In this document: one piece after another, positions 7,436 through 15,613 of the stretch
Numbering within the stretch: position 1 is the stretch's first letter
Layout of the letters: each line of letters opens with the position of its first letter
Source: Alphaproteobacteria bacterium
GTDB taxonomy: Bacteria; Pseudomonadota; Alphaproteobacteria; Rhodobacterales; Rhodobacteraceae
Assembly (NCBI GenBank): GCA_030428355.1
Contig: JAUIBL010000031.1
Coordinates: forward strand, 1 to 47,820
Reading direction: 5' to 3'
DNA: 47,820 bases
Made by a program: the position numbers and the translations under genes
The notes under the pieces: generated by a model
What the model was told of the DNA's origin: nothing
Database searches by the model: none
Seen by the model: only the letters and a program-made list of their open reading frames with translations

Positions 7436-8569
7436 TCAGAGGCGCTCCGACGCCAGTGCGGCCCCTTTGGCCAAGGTTTCGAGCTTTGCATAGGCGATCT
7501 CGGGGTCCACCGCGCCGAAGCCGGCGAAGGTGCCGAAGCCGCAATCGCTGCCGGCGATCACGCGGTCGGCACCGACGATGTCGGCAAAACGTTCAATCCG
7601 TTGGGCGACCACCTCGGGATGTTCGACGAAATTGGTGGTCGAATCGATCACGCCGGGGACGAGGATCTTGTCGTCGGGGATCTCGGATTTGCGGTCGCGG
7701 AACACGGTCCATTCATGCGCGTGGCGGGGGTTCGAGGTCTCAAAAAGAACCTGTCCGGCCTGCACCTTCATCAGGGTCGGAAACACCGTGTCCATGTCGA
7801 TGTCGCAGACATGCGGGCCTTCGTAATTGCCCCAGCAGATATGCACCCGCACACGGGCCGGGTCGATGCCGTCCAGCGCGTGGTTCATCGCCTCTACATG
7901 GGCTTCGGCGATCTTGACGAATTCGGCATCGGTCAGATCGGTGAAGATCATGTGCCGCGACAGCGCGAGGTCCGGGCAGTCGAGTTGCAGCATCAGGCCG
8001 CTGTCCACGATGGTGCGGTATTCGTCACGCATCGCGTCGGCCAGTGCGGCGAGATAGGCGTCGCGGGTGGGGTAGTAATCGTTCTGCAGGAAAAGCGAGA
8101 TCACACCGGGAGAGGCCGCGTTCATGAAGGCCTCGGTCGCGCCATGGGCGGCCATCCCGGCCTTGAGATTGGCGATGTCGGTTTCCAACTCGCCCTGACC
8201 CTTGGATTTCACCTCACCTACGCACATCGGGCGCGCGTATTTCGGTGTGCCGCCATCCTCCTTGAGCCGTTCGAGGAAGGACGGGTACATCTTCAAGTCC
8301 GCGGGCGCGTTGCGCGGGCTGTCACCGTCAAAGCCGGTGTAGCGGTCCTTCACATAGGTGGCGTAGCTGATCTTGGAGGTCTCGCCATCCGAGACGATGT
8401 CGATTCCGGCATGGGTCTGAAGCCGGACGGTTTCGGACGCGGCTTCGGCCATCGCGGCGTCGAAGGCGGCGGTGTCATACTCCTCGCCGTTTTCGCGCGC
8501 GAAAATGAAATCCACCACCTTCTGCGTGCGCGGCAGAGATCCGACATGGGTGGTCTTGATGCGTGTCAT
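7436..8569 (-). CDS. Cobalamin-independent methionine synthase (MetE C-terminal domain)-like protein
   Basis: A single-domain (beta-alpha)8 protein of 377 residues related to the C-terminal half of MetE and to epoxyalkane:coenzyme M transferases. Zinc-type ligands appear in VRVHICWGNYEGPH (His-x-Cys) and AGSDCGFGT (Cys); the N-terminus TTHVGSLPRT is the family hallmark. It lacks the N-terminal half of MetE, so methyl-THF-dependent methionine synthesis is not assured; another thiol alkyl-transfer role is possible. The ATG at 8569 opens the family-like sequence. The gene is tightly linked to the alpha/beta hydrolase downstream; a two-hairpin repeat separates it from the deaminase upstream. Confidence 0.85.
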   Translation of the reverse strand: MTRIKTTHVGSLPRTQKVVDFIFARENGEEYDTAAFDAAMAEAASETVRLQTHAGIDIVSDGETSKISYATYVKDRYTGFDGDSPRNAPADLKMYPSFLERLKEDGGTPKYARPMCVGEVKSKGQGELETDIANLKAGMAAHGATEAFMNAASPGVISLFLQNDYYPTRDAYLAALADAMRDEYRTIVDSGLMLQLDCPDLALSRHMIFTDLTDAEFVKIAEAHVEAMNHALDGIDPARVRVHICWGNYEGPHVCDIDMDTVFPTLMKVQAGQVLFETSNPRHAHEWTVFRDRKSEIPDDKILVPGVIDSTTNFVEHPEVVAQRIERFADIVGADRVIAGSDCGFGTFAGFGAVDPEIAYAKLETLAKGAALASERL

Positions 8570-8628
8570 CGGCTCGGCCCCTTGTCCTGCATAGGTTTGC
8601 AGCGACACTAACAAATCGACCGCCGGGT

Positions 8629-8673
8629 GCCAGATGCTTCTAAGCATCTGGCAAAGCTTTTCCAAAAGCTTTG
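8629..8673. repeat. Twin perfect palindromes (intergenic hairpin element)
   Basis: Two adjacent perfect inverted repeats: arms GCCAGATGCTT / AAGCATCTGGC (8629-8639, 8642-8652) and CAAAGCTTTT / AAAAGCTTTG (8652-8661, 8664-8673), each with a 2-base centre. No T-run follows. Similar paired palindromes with different stem sequence lie at 14900, 18776, 26128 and 29417. Here they sit inside a probable operon, so they may shape mRNA processing rather than end transcription. Confidence 0.75.
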
Positions 8674-8678
8674 GCGGC

Positions 8679-10010
8679 TCACCCCATCAGCGCGCGCGCC
8701 AGGGCGTTCTGTCGCTCGACGACGCGGGGCAGGTCGATGGTGGTGACATGCCCATCGCGGACGATCTGGCGGCCCTCGACCAGCAGGTGTTTCACCCGTG
8801 TCGGCCCCGCCAGCAGCAACGCCGCGGGATCCCAGCTTCCCGCGCTCTCGACACCCGACACATCCCAAATCGCAAGGTCGGCGCGTTTGCCCACGGCGAT
8901 CTGGCCGCAATCGGGACGGCCCAACACTTCGGCCCCTCCGCGCGTCGCGATGTAAAGCGCCTCGCGTGCGCTCATGGCGTCGGCGCCCTGAACCACCCGT
9001 TGCAGCAGCATCGCCTGACGCGCTTCGGCGACGAGATTGCCCGCGTCGTTGCTGGCCGATCCGTCGACACCCAGACCAACGGGAACACCGGCATCCCGCA
9101 TCGCACGGACGGGCGCGATTCCGGACCCAAGCCGGCAGTTGGAACAGGGGCAATGCGCTACCCCGGTGCGGGACCTGGCAAAAAGGTCGATCTCCTGCCC
9201 GTCGAGCTTGACGCAATGCGCGTGCCAGACATCGGGTCCTGTCCAGCCCAGATCTTCGGCATATTGGCCGGGGCGGCAGCCGAATTTTTCCAAGCTGTAG
9301 GCGATGTCCTCGTCGTTTTCGGCCAGATGGGTGTGCAGCATGACGCCCTTGTCGCGCGCCAGCAGCGCCGCGTCGCGCATCAGGTCCCGGCTGACAGAGA
9401 AGGGCGAGCAGGGGGCCACGCCCACCCGCACCATCGCGCCTTCGCGCGCGTCGTGATGGGTGTCGATCACGCGGATGCAGTCGTTCAGGATCGCTCCTTC
9501 GTCTTCAACCAGCGAATCCGGCGGCAGGCCGCCGTCGCTCTCGCCAATGCTCATCGCGCCGCGGGTGGGATGGAACCGCAGCCCGATCTCCTGCGCGGCG
9601 GCAATGGTGTCATCCAGCCTTGCGCCATTGGGATAGAGATAGAGATGATCCGAGGTCAGTGTGCAGCCCGACAGAGCCAGTTCTGCCAATCCGGTCTGGG
9701 CCGAGGTGAACATCTCTTCCGGACCGAAGCGCGACCAGATCGGATAGAGCGTCTGCAACCAGCCGAAGAGCAGCGCATCCTGCCCGCCGGGCACCGCGCG
9801 GGTGAGCGTCTGGTAGAGGTGGTGATGGGTGTTCACCAACCCGGGCGTCACCACGCAGCCGGTGGCGTCAATGGTCTCGTCTGTCCCGGTCAGCCCGGTG
9901 CCGATCTCTCTAATGACACCTTTTTCGACGCGGATGTCCGCCTGTGCCAATTCCGTCAATGCGGTATCCATCGTTACGATGGTCGTGGCGTTCTTGATCA
10001 GGATGGTCAT
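8679..10010 (-). CDS. 8-oxoguanine deaminase
   Basis: Amidohydrolase of 443 residues, predicted to convert 8-oxoguanine to urate. PGLVNTHHHLYQTLTR holds the first zinc histidines, HTHLAEND the next His, and GLGVDGSASNDAGNL the catalytic Asp. The CPCSNCRLGSGIAPVR segment is characteristic of the 8-oxoguanine deaminase group rather than atrazine chlorohydrolases. The ATG at 10010 has an ideal GGAGGG 6-7 bases upstream; the longer ORF would include this site. It is the first gene of the minus-strand run leading to the MetE-like and hydrolase genes, and the second purine deaminase of the window. Confidence 0.85.
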   Translation of the reverse strand: MTILIKNATTIVTMDTALTELAQADIRVEKGVIREIGTGLTGTDETIDATGCVVTPGLVNTHHHLYQTLTRAVPGGQDALLFGWLQTLYPIWSRFGPEEMFTSAQTGLAELALSGCTLTSDHLYLYPNGARLDDTIAAAQEIGLRFHPTRGAMSIGESDGGLPPDSLVEDEGAILNDCIRVIDTHHDAREGAMVRVGVAPCSPFSVSRDLMRDAALLARDKGVMLHTHLAENDEDIAYSLEKFGCRPGQYAEDLGWTGPDVWHAHCVKLDGQEIDLFARSRTGVAHCPCSNCRLGSGIAPVRAMRDAGVPVGLGVDGSASNDAGNLVAEARQAMLLQRVVQGADAMSAREALYIATRGGAEVLGRPDCGQIAVGKRADLAIWDVSGVESAGSWDPAALLLAGPTRVKHLLVEGRQIVRDGHVTTIDLPRVVERQNALARALMG

Positions 10011-10128
10011 GCCGTTCCCTCCACACAAATTGTGCCCTTTTCGGTGAGGATAACCCGCCGGGGCGACAGAAAAGGAGCGGAAGGACTCGCCCGGGCGGGA
10101 TCAGGTGTCGCGCGGATCGGTGCGCCTG

Positions 10129-10929
10129 TCAGCCGTTCAGAAGCGCCATCGCCGCCGCATGCAGGTCCGGTGTGGCAGCGGCAAGCGTCGTGCCGCCATC
10201 ATGGGCGGGGCTTCCGTCCCATTGGGTGACGACACCGCCCGCGGCTTCGATCACGGCAATCGGGGCCTGAACGTCATAGGCGTTCAGCCCCGCCTCGATC
10301 ACGAGGTCGATCTGTCCGGCGGCCAGAAGCGCATAGGCATAACAGTCGCAGCCATAGCGGGTCAGCTTGACATTGGGGGTCACACGCTCGAACGCGCGGC
10401 GCTGCTCGGGGGTGCCGATTTCGGGGAAGGTCGAAAAGAGAATGGCGTCAGACAGGCGGGTGGTGGACTTGGTGCCCAGAGGTCCAGACCGGCCCGGTCC
10501 TGTCCAGTCACAGCGCCCGAGACCGCCCATGAAGCGTTCGCCCACATAGGGCTGGTCGATCATGCCCAACACAGGTCCGGTTTCGTCCGAAAGCGCAATC
10601 AGCACACCCCAGGTCGGCGTGCCGCTGATGAACGATCGCGTGCCGTCGATCGGGTCGAGCACCCATGTCAGGCCGCTGGTGCCTGCCACGCTGCCGTGTT
10701 CTTCACCAAGAATGCCATCGTCAGGGCGCAGGTCGGCCAGCACCTCGCGCATGGCGGTTTCGGCGGCGCGGTCGGCGACGGTGACGGGGTCGAACCCGCC
10801 CGCAATCTTGTTGTCGGCAGCCAGTCCAACGGACCGGAAATGCGGCAGGATCGCCGCACGGGCCGCGTCGGCCATACGCTCTGCCACTGACCAGAGGTCA
10901 GCGGCTTCGTCCGAAGTGAAATCTGTCAT
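10129..10929 (-). CDS. hisN: Histidinol-phosphatase (inositol monophosphatase family)
   Basis: Mg-dependent phosphatase of the IMPase fold, 266 residues, proposed to act on histidinol phosphate. Motifs are ILGEEHGS, WVLDPIDGTRSFISG (metal site), the substrate-specific GTPTWGVLIAL, and AYDVQAPIAVIEAAGG. This form replaces the HAD domain of bifunctional HisB in alphaproteobacteria, and the hisB of this window (30469-31056) indeed has only the dehydratase domain. It is separate from the his cluster by 15 kb. The exact substrate is inferred; other IMPase relatives would look alike. Confidence 0.83.
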   Translation of the reverse strand: MTDFTSDEAADLWSVAERMADAARAAILPHFRSVGLAADNKIAGGFDPVTVADRAAETAMREVLADLRPDDGILGEEHGSVAGTSGLTWVLDPIDGTRSFISGTPTWGVLIALSDETGPVLGMIDQPYVGERFMGGLGRCDWTGPGRSGPLGTKSTTRLSDAILFSTFPEIGTPEQRRAFERVTPNVKLTRYGCDCYAYALLAAGQIDLVIEAGLNAYDVQAPIAVIEAAGGVVTQWDGSPAHDGGTTLAAATPDLHAAAMALLNG

Positions 10930-10982
10930 GAAACGCCTCCTGCAAGCAGCCCGGTCAGGGCTACCTCAGGTGGCGGTGCGGC

Positions 10983-11363
10983 TCAAGCGACGTCTGACAG
11001 GACGCGCGCGAGTTCGAACAGGCGACGGCGTTGGTTCTCGGGGATCGCGTAGTAGGACCGGATCAGGTCCAGCGCTTCCTTGTCGCCCAGCAGATCGGCA
11101 GGGATCGCTTCGGCGGCAGCGGTCGGGGCGGCTTTCTTGCCGGCGTCTTCCATGCCTTCAAAGAAAAAGGCCACGGGCACGTCGAGCGCATCGGCAATGT
11201 CCCACAGACGGGAGGCGCTGACGCGGTTTGCGCCGGTTTCGTATTTCTGGATCTGCTGGAATTTGATCCCGACTTTTTCAGCCAGTTGCTGTTGGGTCAT
11301 CCCAACCAGCCAACGCCGATGCCGAACGCGCTTACCCACATGGACGTCAACAGGATGTGCCAT
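10983..11363 (-). CDS. XRE-family transcriptional regulator
   Basis: DNA-binding regulator of 126 residues. The N-terminal helix-turn-helix spans about residues 8-65 (MTQQQLAEKVGIKFQQIQKY and ANRVSASRLWDIADALDVP), followed by FFFEGMEDA and a C-terminal helical tail ending RRRLFELARVLSDVA. The pattern is that of a small conserved alphaproteobacterial XRE group whose targets I do not know. The ATG at 11363 is preceded by GGGAGCAAG and gives the usual MAHPVDVHVGKR start; the ATG 18 bases upstream lacks this. It stands alone. Confidence 0.88.
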   Translation of the reverse strand: MAHPVDVHVGKRVRHRRWLVGMTQQQLAEKVGIKFQQIQKYETGANRVSASRLWDIADALDVPVAFFFEGMEDAGKKAAPTAAAEAIPADLLGDKEALDLIRSYYAIPENQRRRLFELARVLSDVA

Positions 11364-11658
11364 CTTGCTCCCTTTCGCCAAAGCAAATTTCGTCTTTTTC
11401 TCTCGGACAGGATGATAGGCAATGATGCTCTCGCCAGGCTCAAGCAGGACAACCTATCCGTTTATTGATGGCGGGACGCTATAGTATGACAGGAGTAAGG
11501 GCAAGATAATTGGGGTGCAGAGGCGGAAATTCGGTAACGATTTGACATGACTTGTCCGCGAAATGGGGCATGTTACCGCAAACACCATCTGTGGCCCGTG
11601 ACAGTGACGCGCGCGTAAGCCAAAGTCATATCATGGAAATTCAATGCAGGAGCCTCTT

Positions 11659-12624
11659 GTGAAGGCATTTCAGGTTCAAGCTCACAATCGTGCGCCGAAA
11701 ATTCAGGACGTGGCCGTGCCGCACCCCGCATCGGGCGAGATTCGGGTGCGAATCCATGCCTGCGGGTTGAATTTCGCCGATCTGCTGATGGTCAAAGGCA
11801 CCTATCAGGACACGCCAAAGTTGCCGTTCATCCTTGGGATGGAGGTTGCGGGGACGGTGGATGCGCTGGGATCGGATGTCACGGGCTTTGCGCCGGGCGA
11901 CCGGGTCGCGGTGTTTGGCGGGCAGGGCGGTCTTGCCGAGTACGGCTGTTTCGATGCCCGGCGCGCAGTGCCGCTGCCGGACGAAATGTCGATGGTCGAT
12001 GCGGCGGCGTTCCAGATCGCCTATGGCACGAGCCATGTCGCACTGGACCACCGGGCAAGGCTGCAGCGAGGCGAAACGCTGCTTGTGCTCGGGGCGGCTG
12101 GTGGGGTCGGTCTGACGGCGGTCGAGATCGGCAAGCTGATGGGGGCGACCGTGGTGGCCTGTGCGCGCGGTAGGGCCAAGCTTGACGTGGCGGGGGCGGC
12201 GGGGGCGGACCATCTGATCGATGCCGAAACGCAGGACATCCGGGCCGAGATGAAGGCGTTGGGCGGGGCGGACGTGGTCTATGATCCGGTGGGGGGCGAT
12301 CAGTTCGAAGCAGCTTTCCGGTCCTGCAAGCCCGAAGCGCGGCTCTTGCCGATCGGATTTGCCAGCGGAGACGTGCCCCAGGTCAAGTCCAATCATCTTC
12401 TGGTCAAGAACCTGTCGGTGCTGGGCGTCTACTGGGGGGGATACCTGAATTTCCGGCCCGATGTCGTCACGGGCAGTCTTGCCACTCTGATGGGGTGGTA
12501 TTGCGAGGGGCGGCTCCGGCCGCATGTCAGCCATGTGCTGGCGCTGGAGGACGCGACCGAAGGCCTCGAGTTGTTGCGCAGCCGCGCTTCGACCGGCAAG
12601 GTGGTCATCGACATCGCGTCATGA
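11659..12624 (+). CDS. NADPH:quinone oxidoreductase-like MDR protein
   Basis: Zinc-free medium-chain dehydrogenase/reductase, 321 residues. The N-terminal GroES-like half has HACGLNFADLLMVKGTY and LGMEVAGTVDALGSDV; the Rossmann motif is LVLGAAGGVGLTAVEIGKLMG (about 138-158), and VYDPVGGDQF closes the cofactor site. It probably reduces quinones or enoyl compounds with NADPH; substrate unknown. The GTG at 11659 was chosen over the ATG at 11644 because AGGAG (11648-11652) lies 6 bases before it and because relatives start at xKAFQ. It is convergent with the LysR gene and divergent from the XRE gene. Confidence 0.87.
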   Translation: MKAFQVQAHNRAPKIQDVAVPHPASGEIRVRIHACGLNFADLLMVKGTYQDTPKLPFILGMEVAGTVDALGSDVTGFAPGDRVAVFGGQGGLAEYGCFDARRAVPLPDEMSMVDAAAFQIAYGTSHVALDHRARLQRGETLLVLGAAGGVGLTAVEIGKLMGATVVACARGRAKLDVAGAAGADHLIDAETQDIRAEMKALGGADVVYDPVGGDQFEAAFRSCKPEARLLPIGFASGDVPQVKSNHLLVKNLSVLGVYWGGYLNFRPDVVTGSLATLMGWYCEGRLRPHVSHVLALEDATEGLELLRSRASTGKVVIDIAS

Positions 12625-12651
12625 TCCTACCCCCGCAACCGCGGCGCGATG

Positions 12652-13527
12652 CTATCCGGCGGCGCGCAAATCCACGCCTGAGATCGCCGCGAATTCCCGC
12701 CGCAAGAGGTCGCACAGCGGTTCGATGATCTGTGGCCGGGCCGTGCCCCGGTAGAGCGCCACCGACTGATGGCCGAGATCCGGCAGATTGGCACTGGCGG
12801 GGATCGCTTCGAATTGCGGCGGTTCATGACCTTCGAGCACCGACGTCACAGCCAGATCGGCGCTGACGGCGACTTCGATGGCACGGTCGCTGTCCGAGGA
12901 CAGCACGAGATCCCAGTCAGTGCCGCTTTTTTCCAGAGTTCCCAGCGCCACGGGGCGGAACGAGCAGTGATTGCAGAAGGCGACGGGCAGGGGGCTGCTT
13001 TTCCAGGCCTGACCGCCCGGCGCGCCGTACCAGCGCAGGGGCACCTTCATCAACACTTCCGCCGCCCCATCGGGCCGTGTTTCCGTGGTCAGGATCACAT
13101 CCACCTCGCCCCGCGCAAACCGTTCTTTCAGGTCGCTGGAATACGAGCTGTGAAGCTGCACCTTCACGCGGGGAAAATCGCGCTGCATCGCTTTCATCAC
13201 GTTTGGAATGGCCGGGTAGATGATGTCATGCGGCACGCCGAGGATGATTTCACCTTCCCACACAGTATTCGTAAGCTTGCCATAAACCTCGTCGTTGAGA
13301 TCGACGATCCGCCGGGCATAGGCCAGAAGCTGTTCACCGGCCGCCGTCAGCGCAACACCGCGCCCCTGCCGGTCGAGCAGGGTCAGGTTGAGGTTGTCCT
13401 CGAGCCGCTTGATCTGCATCGACACCGCCGATTGCGTGAGGTTGAGGAAAGACGCAGCGCGCGTGACGCCACCGGCATCGGCGACCGCAAGGAACGACCG
13501 GAGCGTGGTGATGTCGAGATTTCTCAT
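12652..13527 (-). CDS. LysR-family transcriptional regulator
   Basis: Regulator of 291 residues. The winged helix-turn-helix is in the first 60 residues (LRSFLAVADAGGVTRAASFLNLTQSAVSMQIKRLE, read in two parts) and the periplasmic-binding-like sensor domain fills the rest (about 90-285). It is divergent from the small DUF1127 gene across a 124-bp gap that would hold both promoters; this LysR/DUF1127 pairing suggests the small protein could be a target. The ligand is unknown. Confidence 0.9.
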   Translation of the reverse strand: MRNLDITTLRSFLAVADAGGVTRAASFLNLTQSAVSMQIKRLEDNLNLTLLDRQGRGVALTAAGEQLLAYARRIVDLNDEVYGKLTNTVWEGEIILGVPHDIIYPAIPNVMKAMQRDFPRVKVQLHSSYSSDLKERFARGEVDVILTTETRPDGAAEVLMKVPLRWYGAPGGQAWKSSPLPVAFCNHCSFRPVALGTLEKSGTDWDLVLSSDSDRAIEVAVSADLAVTSVLEGHEPPQFEAIPASANLPDLGHQSVALYRGTARPQIIEPLCDLLRREFAAISGVDLRAAG

Positions 13528-13651
13528 ATATCACAAATCCTGATGGATCACTTCAATAACATTCGTTTCACAAATGATCTTAGCAGGGTCATATACATCA
13601 AGCAATACGATGCTTCTGCATGAAGCTATCACGAAATGGAAAGGAAATCCC

Positions 13652-13870
13652 ATGTCACGACTGATGGAAGTGTCTTTTGGTCGCGTGTCGCGGTCCCGTC
13701 GCCCCGGCCTTCTGGCCCGCATCGACCAGGCTTTCGCCCTGCATCGCAGCCGTGCGCGCCTTGCCCAGCTTGACGCGCGTCTGCTTGCGGATGTCGGGCT
13801 TGACCGCAGCACCGCCGAGGCCGAGGCAAACCGGCCGGTCTGGGACGCTCCGTCGCACTGGAGCCAGTGA
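13652..13870 (+). CDS. DUF1127 small protein
   Basis: Arginine-rich protein of 72 residues with the DUF1127 core ARLAQLDARLLADVGLDRSTAEAEA (read in parts) near the C-terminus and a basic N-terminus with SRSRRPGLLARIDQAF. DUF1127 proteins in alphaproteobacteria have been linked to RNA turnover and phosphate or stress responses, but this copy has no specific evidence. The ATG at 13652 has AAAGGAAATCCC just upstream. It is divergent from the LysR regulator. Confidence 0.85.
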   Translation: MSRLMEVSFGRVSRSRRPGLLARIDQAFALHRSRARLAQLDARLLADVGLDRSTAEAEANRPVWDAPSHWSQ

Positions 13871-13948
13871 ACACGGGGCACTCGGGCGATGCTTTGATTA
13901 AAAATGCATATGGAATGTATTTTTTGCCCTGCCAAATGTACCTGAACG

Positions 13949-13977
13949 CTTGAAATGCCGGGATGAAGACCCGATAT
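13949..13977 (+). promoter_or_regulatory. Candidate RpoH (sigma-32)-type promoter for the BI-1 gene
   Basis: CTTGAA (13949-13954), a 15-base spacer and CCCGATAT (13970-13977), close to the heat-shock pattern CTTGAA-N13-17-CCCCATNT. It lies 57 bp upstream of the Bax-inhibitor-1-like gene. No transcript evidence. Confidence 0.4.
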
Positions 13978-14033
13978 TCACCGCATCTGCCCCCGCAGGT
14001 GCGGGCGGCGTCCAGTTTATTTCGGAGGGATAA

Positions 14034-14777
14034 ATGGCTGAGTATAACACAATCCGGACGACCGGCGTTGCTGGCGCCCGAGCCGCCCAGATTGATGAGG
14101 GTCTGCGCGCGCATATGAGCAAAGTGTACGGCACCATGTCGGTCGGCATGCTGCTCACCTTTGCTGTCGCCTGGGCCGTGGGCACAAGCCCCGACCTGCT
14201 GTCGGTATTCCGCGATCCTGCAACACTCCAGCCCAACATCCTTGGCTGGATCATCATGTTCGCGCCGCTGATCATGGTCTTTGCCTTTGGCGCGGCCATC
14301 AACCGGCTGTCCGCTGCCGGCGCGCAGCTTTTCTTCTACGTGTTCGCGTCGGTCATGGGCCTGAGCCTTGCTTGGATCTTCGTGGCCTTCACCGGCATGT
14401 CCATCGCGCAGATCTTCCTCGTGACCTCGATCGCCTTCGCGGGCCTGTCGCTGTATGGCTACACCACGAAGAAAGACATCTCGGGCTGGGGCGCGTTCCT
14501 TATCATGGGTGTGATCGGTCTGATCGTGGCGTCGATCGTGAACATCTTCCTCGCCTCGCCGGCGATCATGTTCGCGATCTCGATCCTTGGTGTGCTGATC
14601 TTCGCGGGACTGACCGCCTATGACACGCAGAACATCAAGAACACCTATCTGCAGCATGCCGCACATGGCGACAGCGAGTGGATGGCGAAGTCGGGCATCA
14701 TGGGCGCTCTGAGCCTGTACCTGAACTTCATCAACATGTTCATGTTCCTGCTGCAACTGTTCGGCAATCGCGAATAA
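14034..14777 (+). CDS. Bax inhibitor-1/YccA family membrane protein
   Basis: Integral inner-membrane protein of 247 residues with seven predicted hydrophobic segments, from MLLTFAVAWAVGTSP to the C-terminal LYLNFINMFMFLLQLFGNRE. The family motif FAGLTAYDTQNIK is present near residue 190. E. coli YccA binds and restrains the FtsH protease; others in the family act as Ca2+ leak channels. The N-terminus (TTGVAGARAAQIDEGLRAHMSKVYG) is typical of Rhodobacterales members. A possible heat-shock promoter lies upstream, a strong ribosome-binding site (GGAGGG) 6 bases before the ATG, and a terminator behind. Confidence 0.93.
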   Translation: MAEYNTIRTTGVAGARAAQIDEGLRAHMSKVYGTMSVGMLLTFAVAWAVGTSPDLLSVFRDPATLQPNILGWIIMFAPLIMVFAFGAAINRLSAAGAQLFFYVFASVMGLSLAWIFVAFTGMSIAQIFLVTSIAFAGLSLYGYTTKKDISGWGAFLIMGVIGLIVASIVNIFLASPAIMFAISILGVLIFAGLTAYDTQNIKNTYLQHAAHGDSEWMAKSGIMGALSLYLNFINMFMFLLQLFGNRE

Positions 14778-14798
14778 GCGATACGTCTCTCCAAGTGG

Positions 14799-14827
14799 AA
14801 AGGCCGGTCGTCTGACCGGCCTTTTTC
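14799..14827 (+). terminator. Rho-independent terminator of the BI-1 gene
   Basis: AAGGCCGGTC (14800-14809), a 4-base loop, GACCGGCCTT (14814-14823), then a T-rich tail. The stem is perfect and lies 22 bp after the stop codon. Confidence 0.9.
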
Positions 14828-14899
14828 TTTGCGGGTCATCCCGCATCCTGTCAGTCCCGAAGAGCGGTGCGGACCCTCCAGAATTTTATGGAGCGGCCC

Positions 14900-14923
14900 C
14901 AGAAACTTCGTACGAAGTTTCTG
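14900..14923. repeat. Perfect 24-bp intergenic palindrome
   Basis: Arms CAGAAACTTCGT and ACGAAGTTTCTG meet without a spacer (14900-14911, 14912-14923). It sits between two convergent genes. The rest of the 14828-15024 gap shows no gene. It shares architecture, but not stem sequence, with the palindromes at 8629, 18825 and 26128. Confidence 0.7.
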
Positions 14924-15024
14924 TAAAACCCTTAAAGAAATATTGAGAGCGCAAGACAGATTGGGGCTTGCGCTGACCGAGACCGCTTCGGTTCTGCATG
15001 CGCTCCGTCTATTCGGAGAATGGA

Positions 15025-15426
15025 TCAGACGCCGACCTCGGGTCCAAGGCACATCATCGGCTCATCATTCTGCTGCGCTTCATAAAGCGTCGTGGCATTG
15101 GGGTCGTTCTCGAAGATCGCCCGCAATCCACCGGCGTCCTTGAAGAAGGTCCAGCATTGCGGTGTCGGATTGTCCTCGTAGACAAAGCAGATCATGTCGC
15201 CGTCTTCGTACCAGACACCGTCCTTGCACTGACCATCAAGGAACGACCATCGCACGCGGCGGTCCTCCAGATACTCTTCAACCCCGTAGGCCTGTCCGTT
15301 CTGGCCGAAATAAAGCGTCTTGCCGGTCACATAGGCTTCGAACTGCGCACCGGTCATCGGCTCGGCCGCAAAGCACGGAACCGCAAGCAAAGCCGCGACA
15401 GCGGCAGATGCAAATGTCTGTCTCAT
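15025..15426 (-). CDS. Secreted hypothetical protein
   Basis: Protein of 133 residues with a Sec signal peptide (MRQTFASAAVAALLAVPCFA, then AEP), so it is exported. The mature part contains GKTLYFGQNGQAYGVEEYL, WSFLDGQCKDGVWYEDGDMI and QCWTFFKDAGGL; four cysteines could form two disulfides. I do not recognise a named family with certainty. The ATG at 15426 starts the signal peptide; the longer frame upstream is not needed. It is divergent from the formate-dehydrogenase-type gene, with a 187-bp gap. Confidence 0.75.
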   Translation of the reverse strand: MRQTFASAAVAALLAVPCFAAEPMTGAQFEAYVTGKTLYFGQNGQAYGVEEYLEDRRVRWSFLDGQCKDGVWYEDGDMICFVYEDNPTPQCWTFFKDAGGLRAIFENDPNATTLYEAQQNDEPMMCLGPEVGV

Positions 15427-15613
15427 GTTTTGAGCGTAGCCAAAGCCGGTGCCGCACACAAATGACATCGGCGAAAGATTTCCGAAATTCGACGCCGGTT
15501 GCCCATACACCCCCAAGGCAGGGCGGTTGGACCGCGTTTAGCGTCGTTTTCAGGCTCGTGGCAATGTCGCGCCTGTGCGAGTTTGCGGCCAAACGCGAAC
15601 AGGGAATGGCGCA

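Noticed and set aside
6956..8611. Open frame of 551 codons on the plus strand opposite the hydrolase and MetE-like genes
   Set aside because: Crosses the boundary between two well-supported minus-strand genes and shows only shadow composition.
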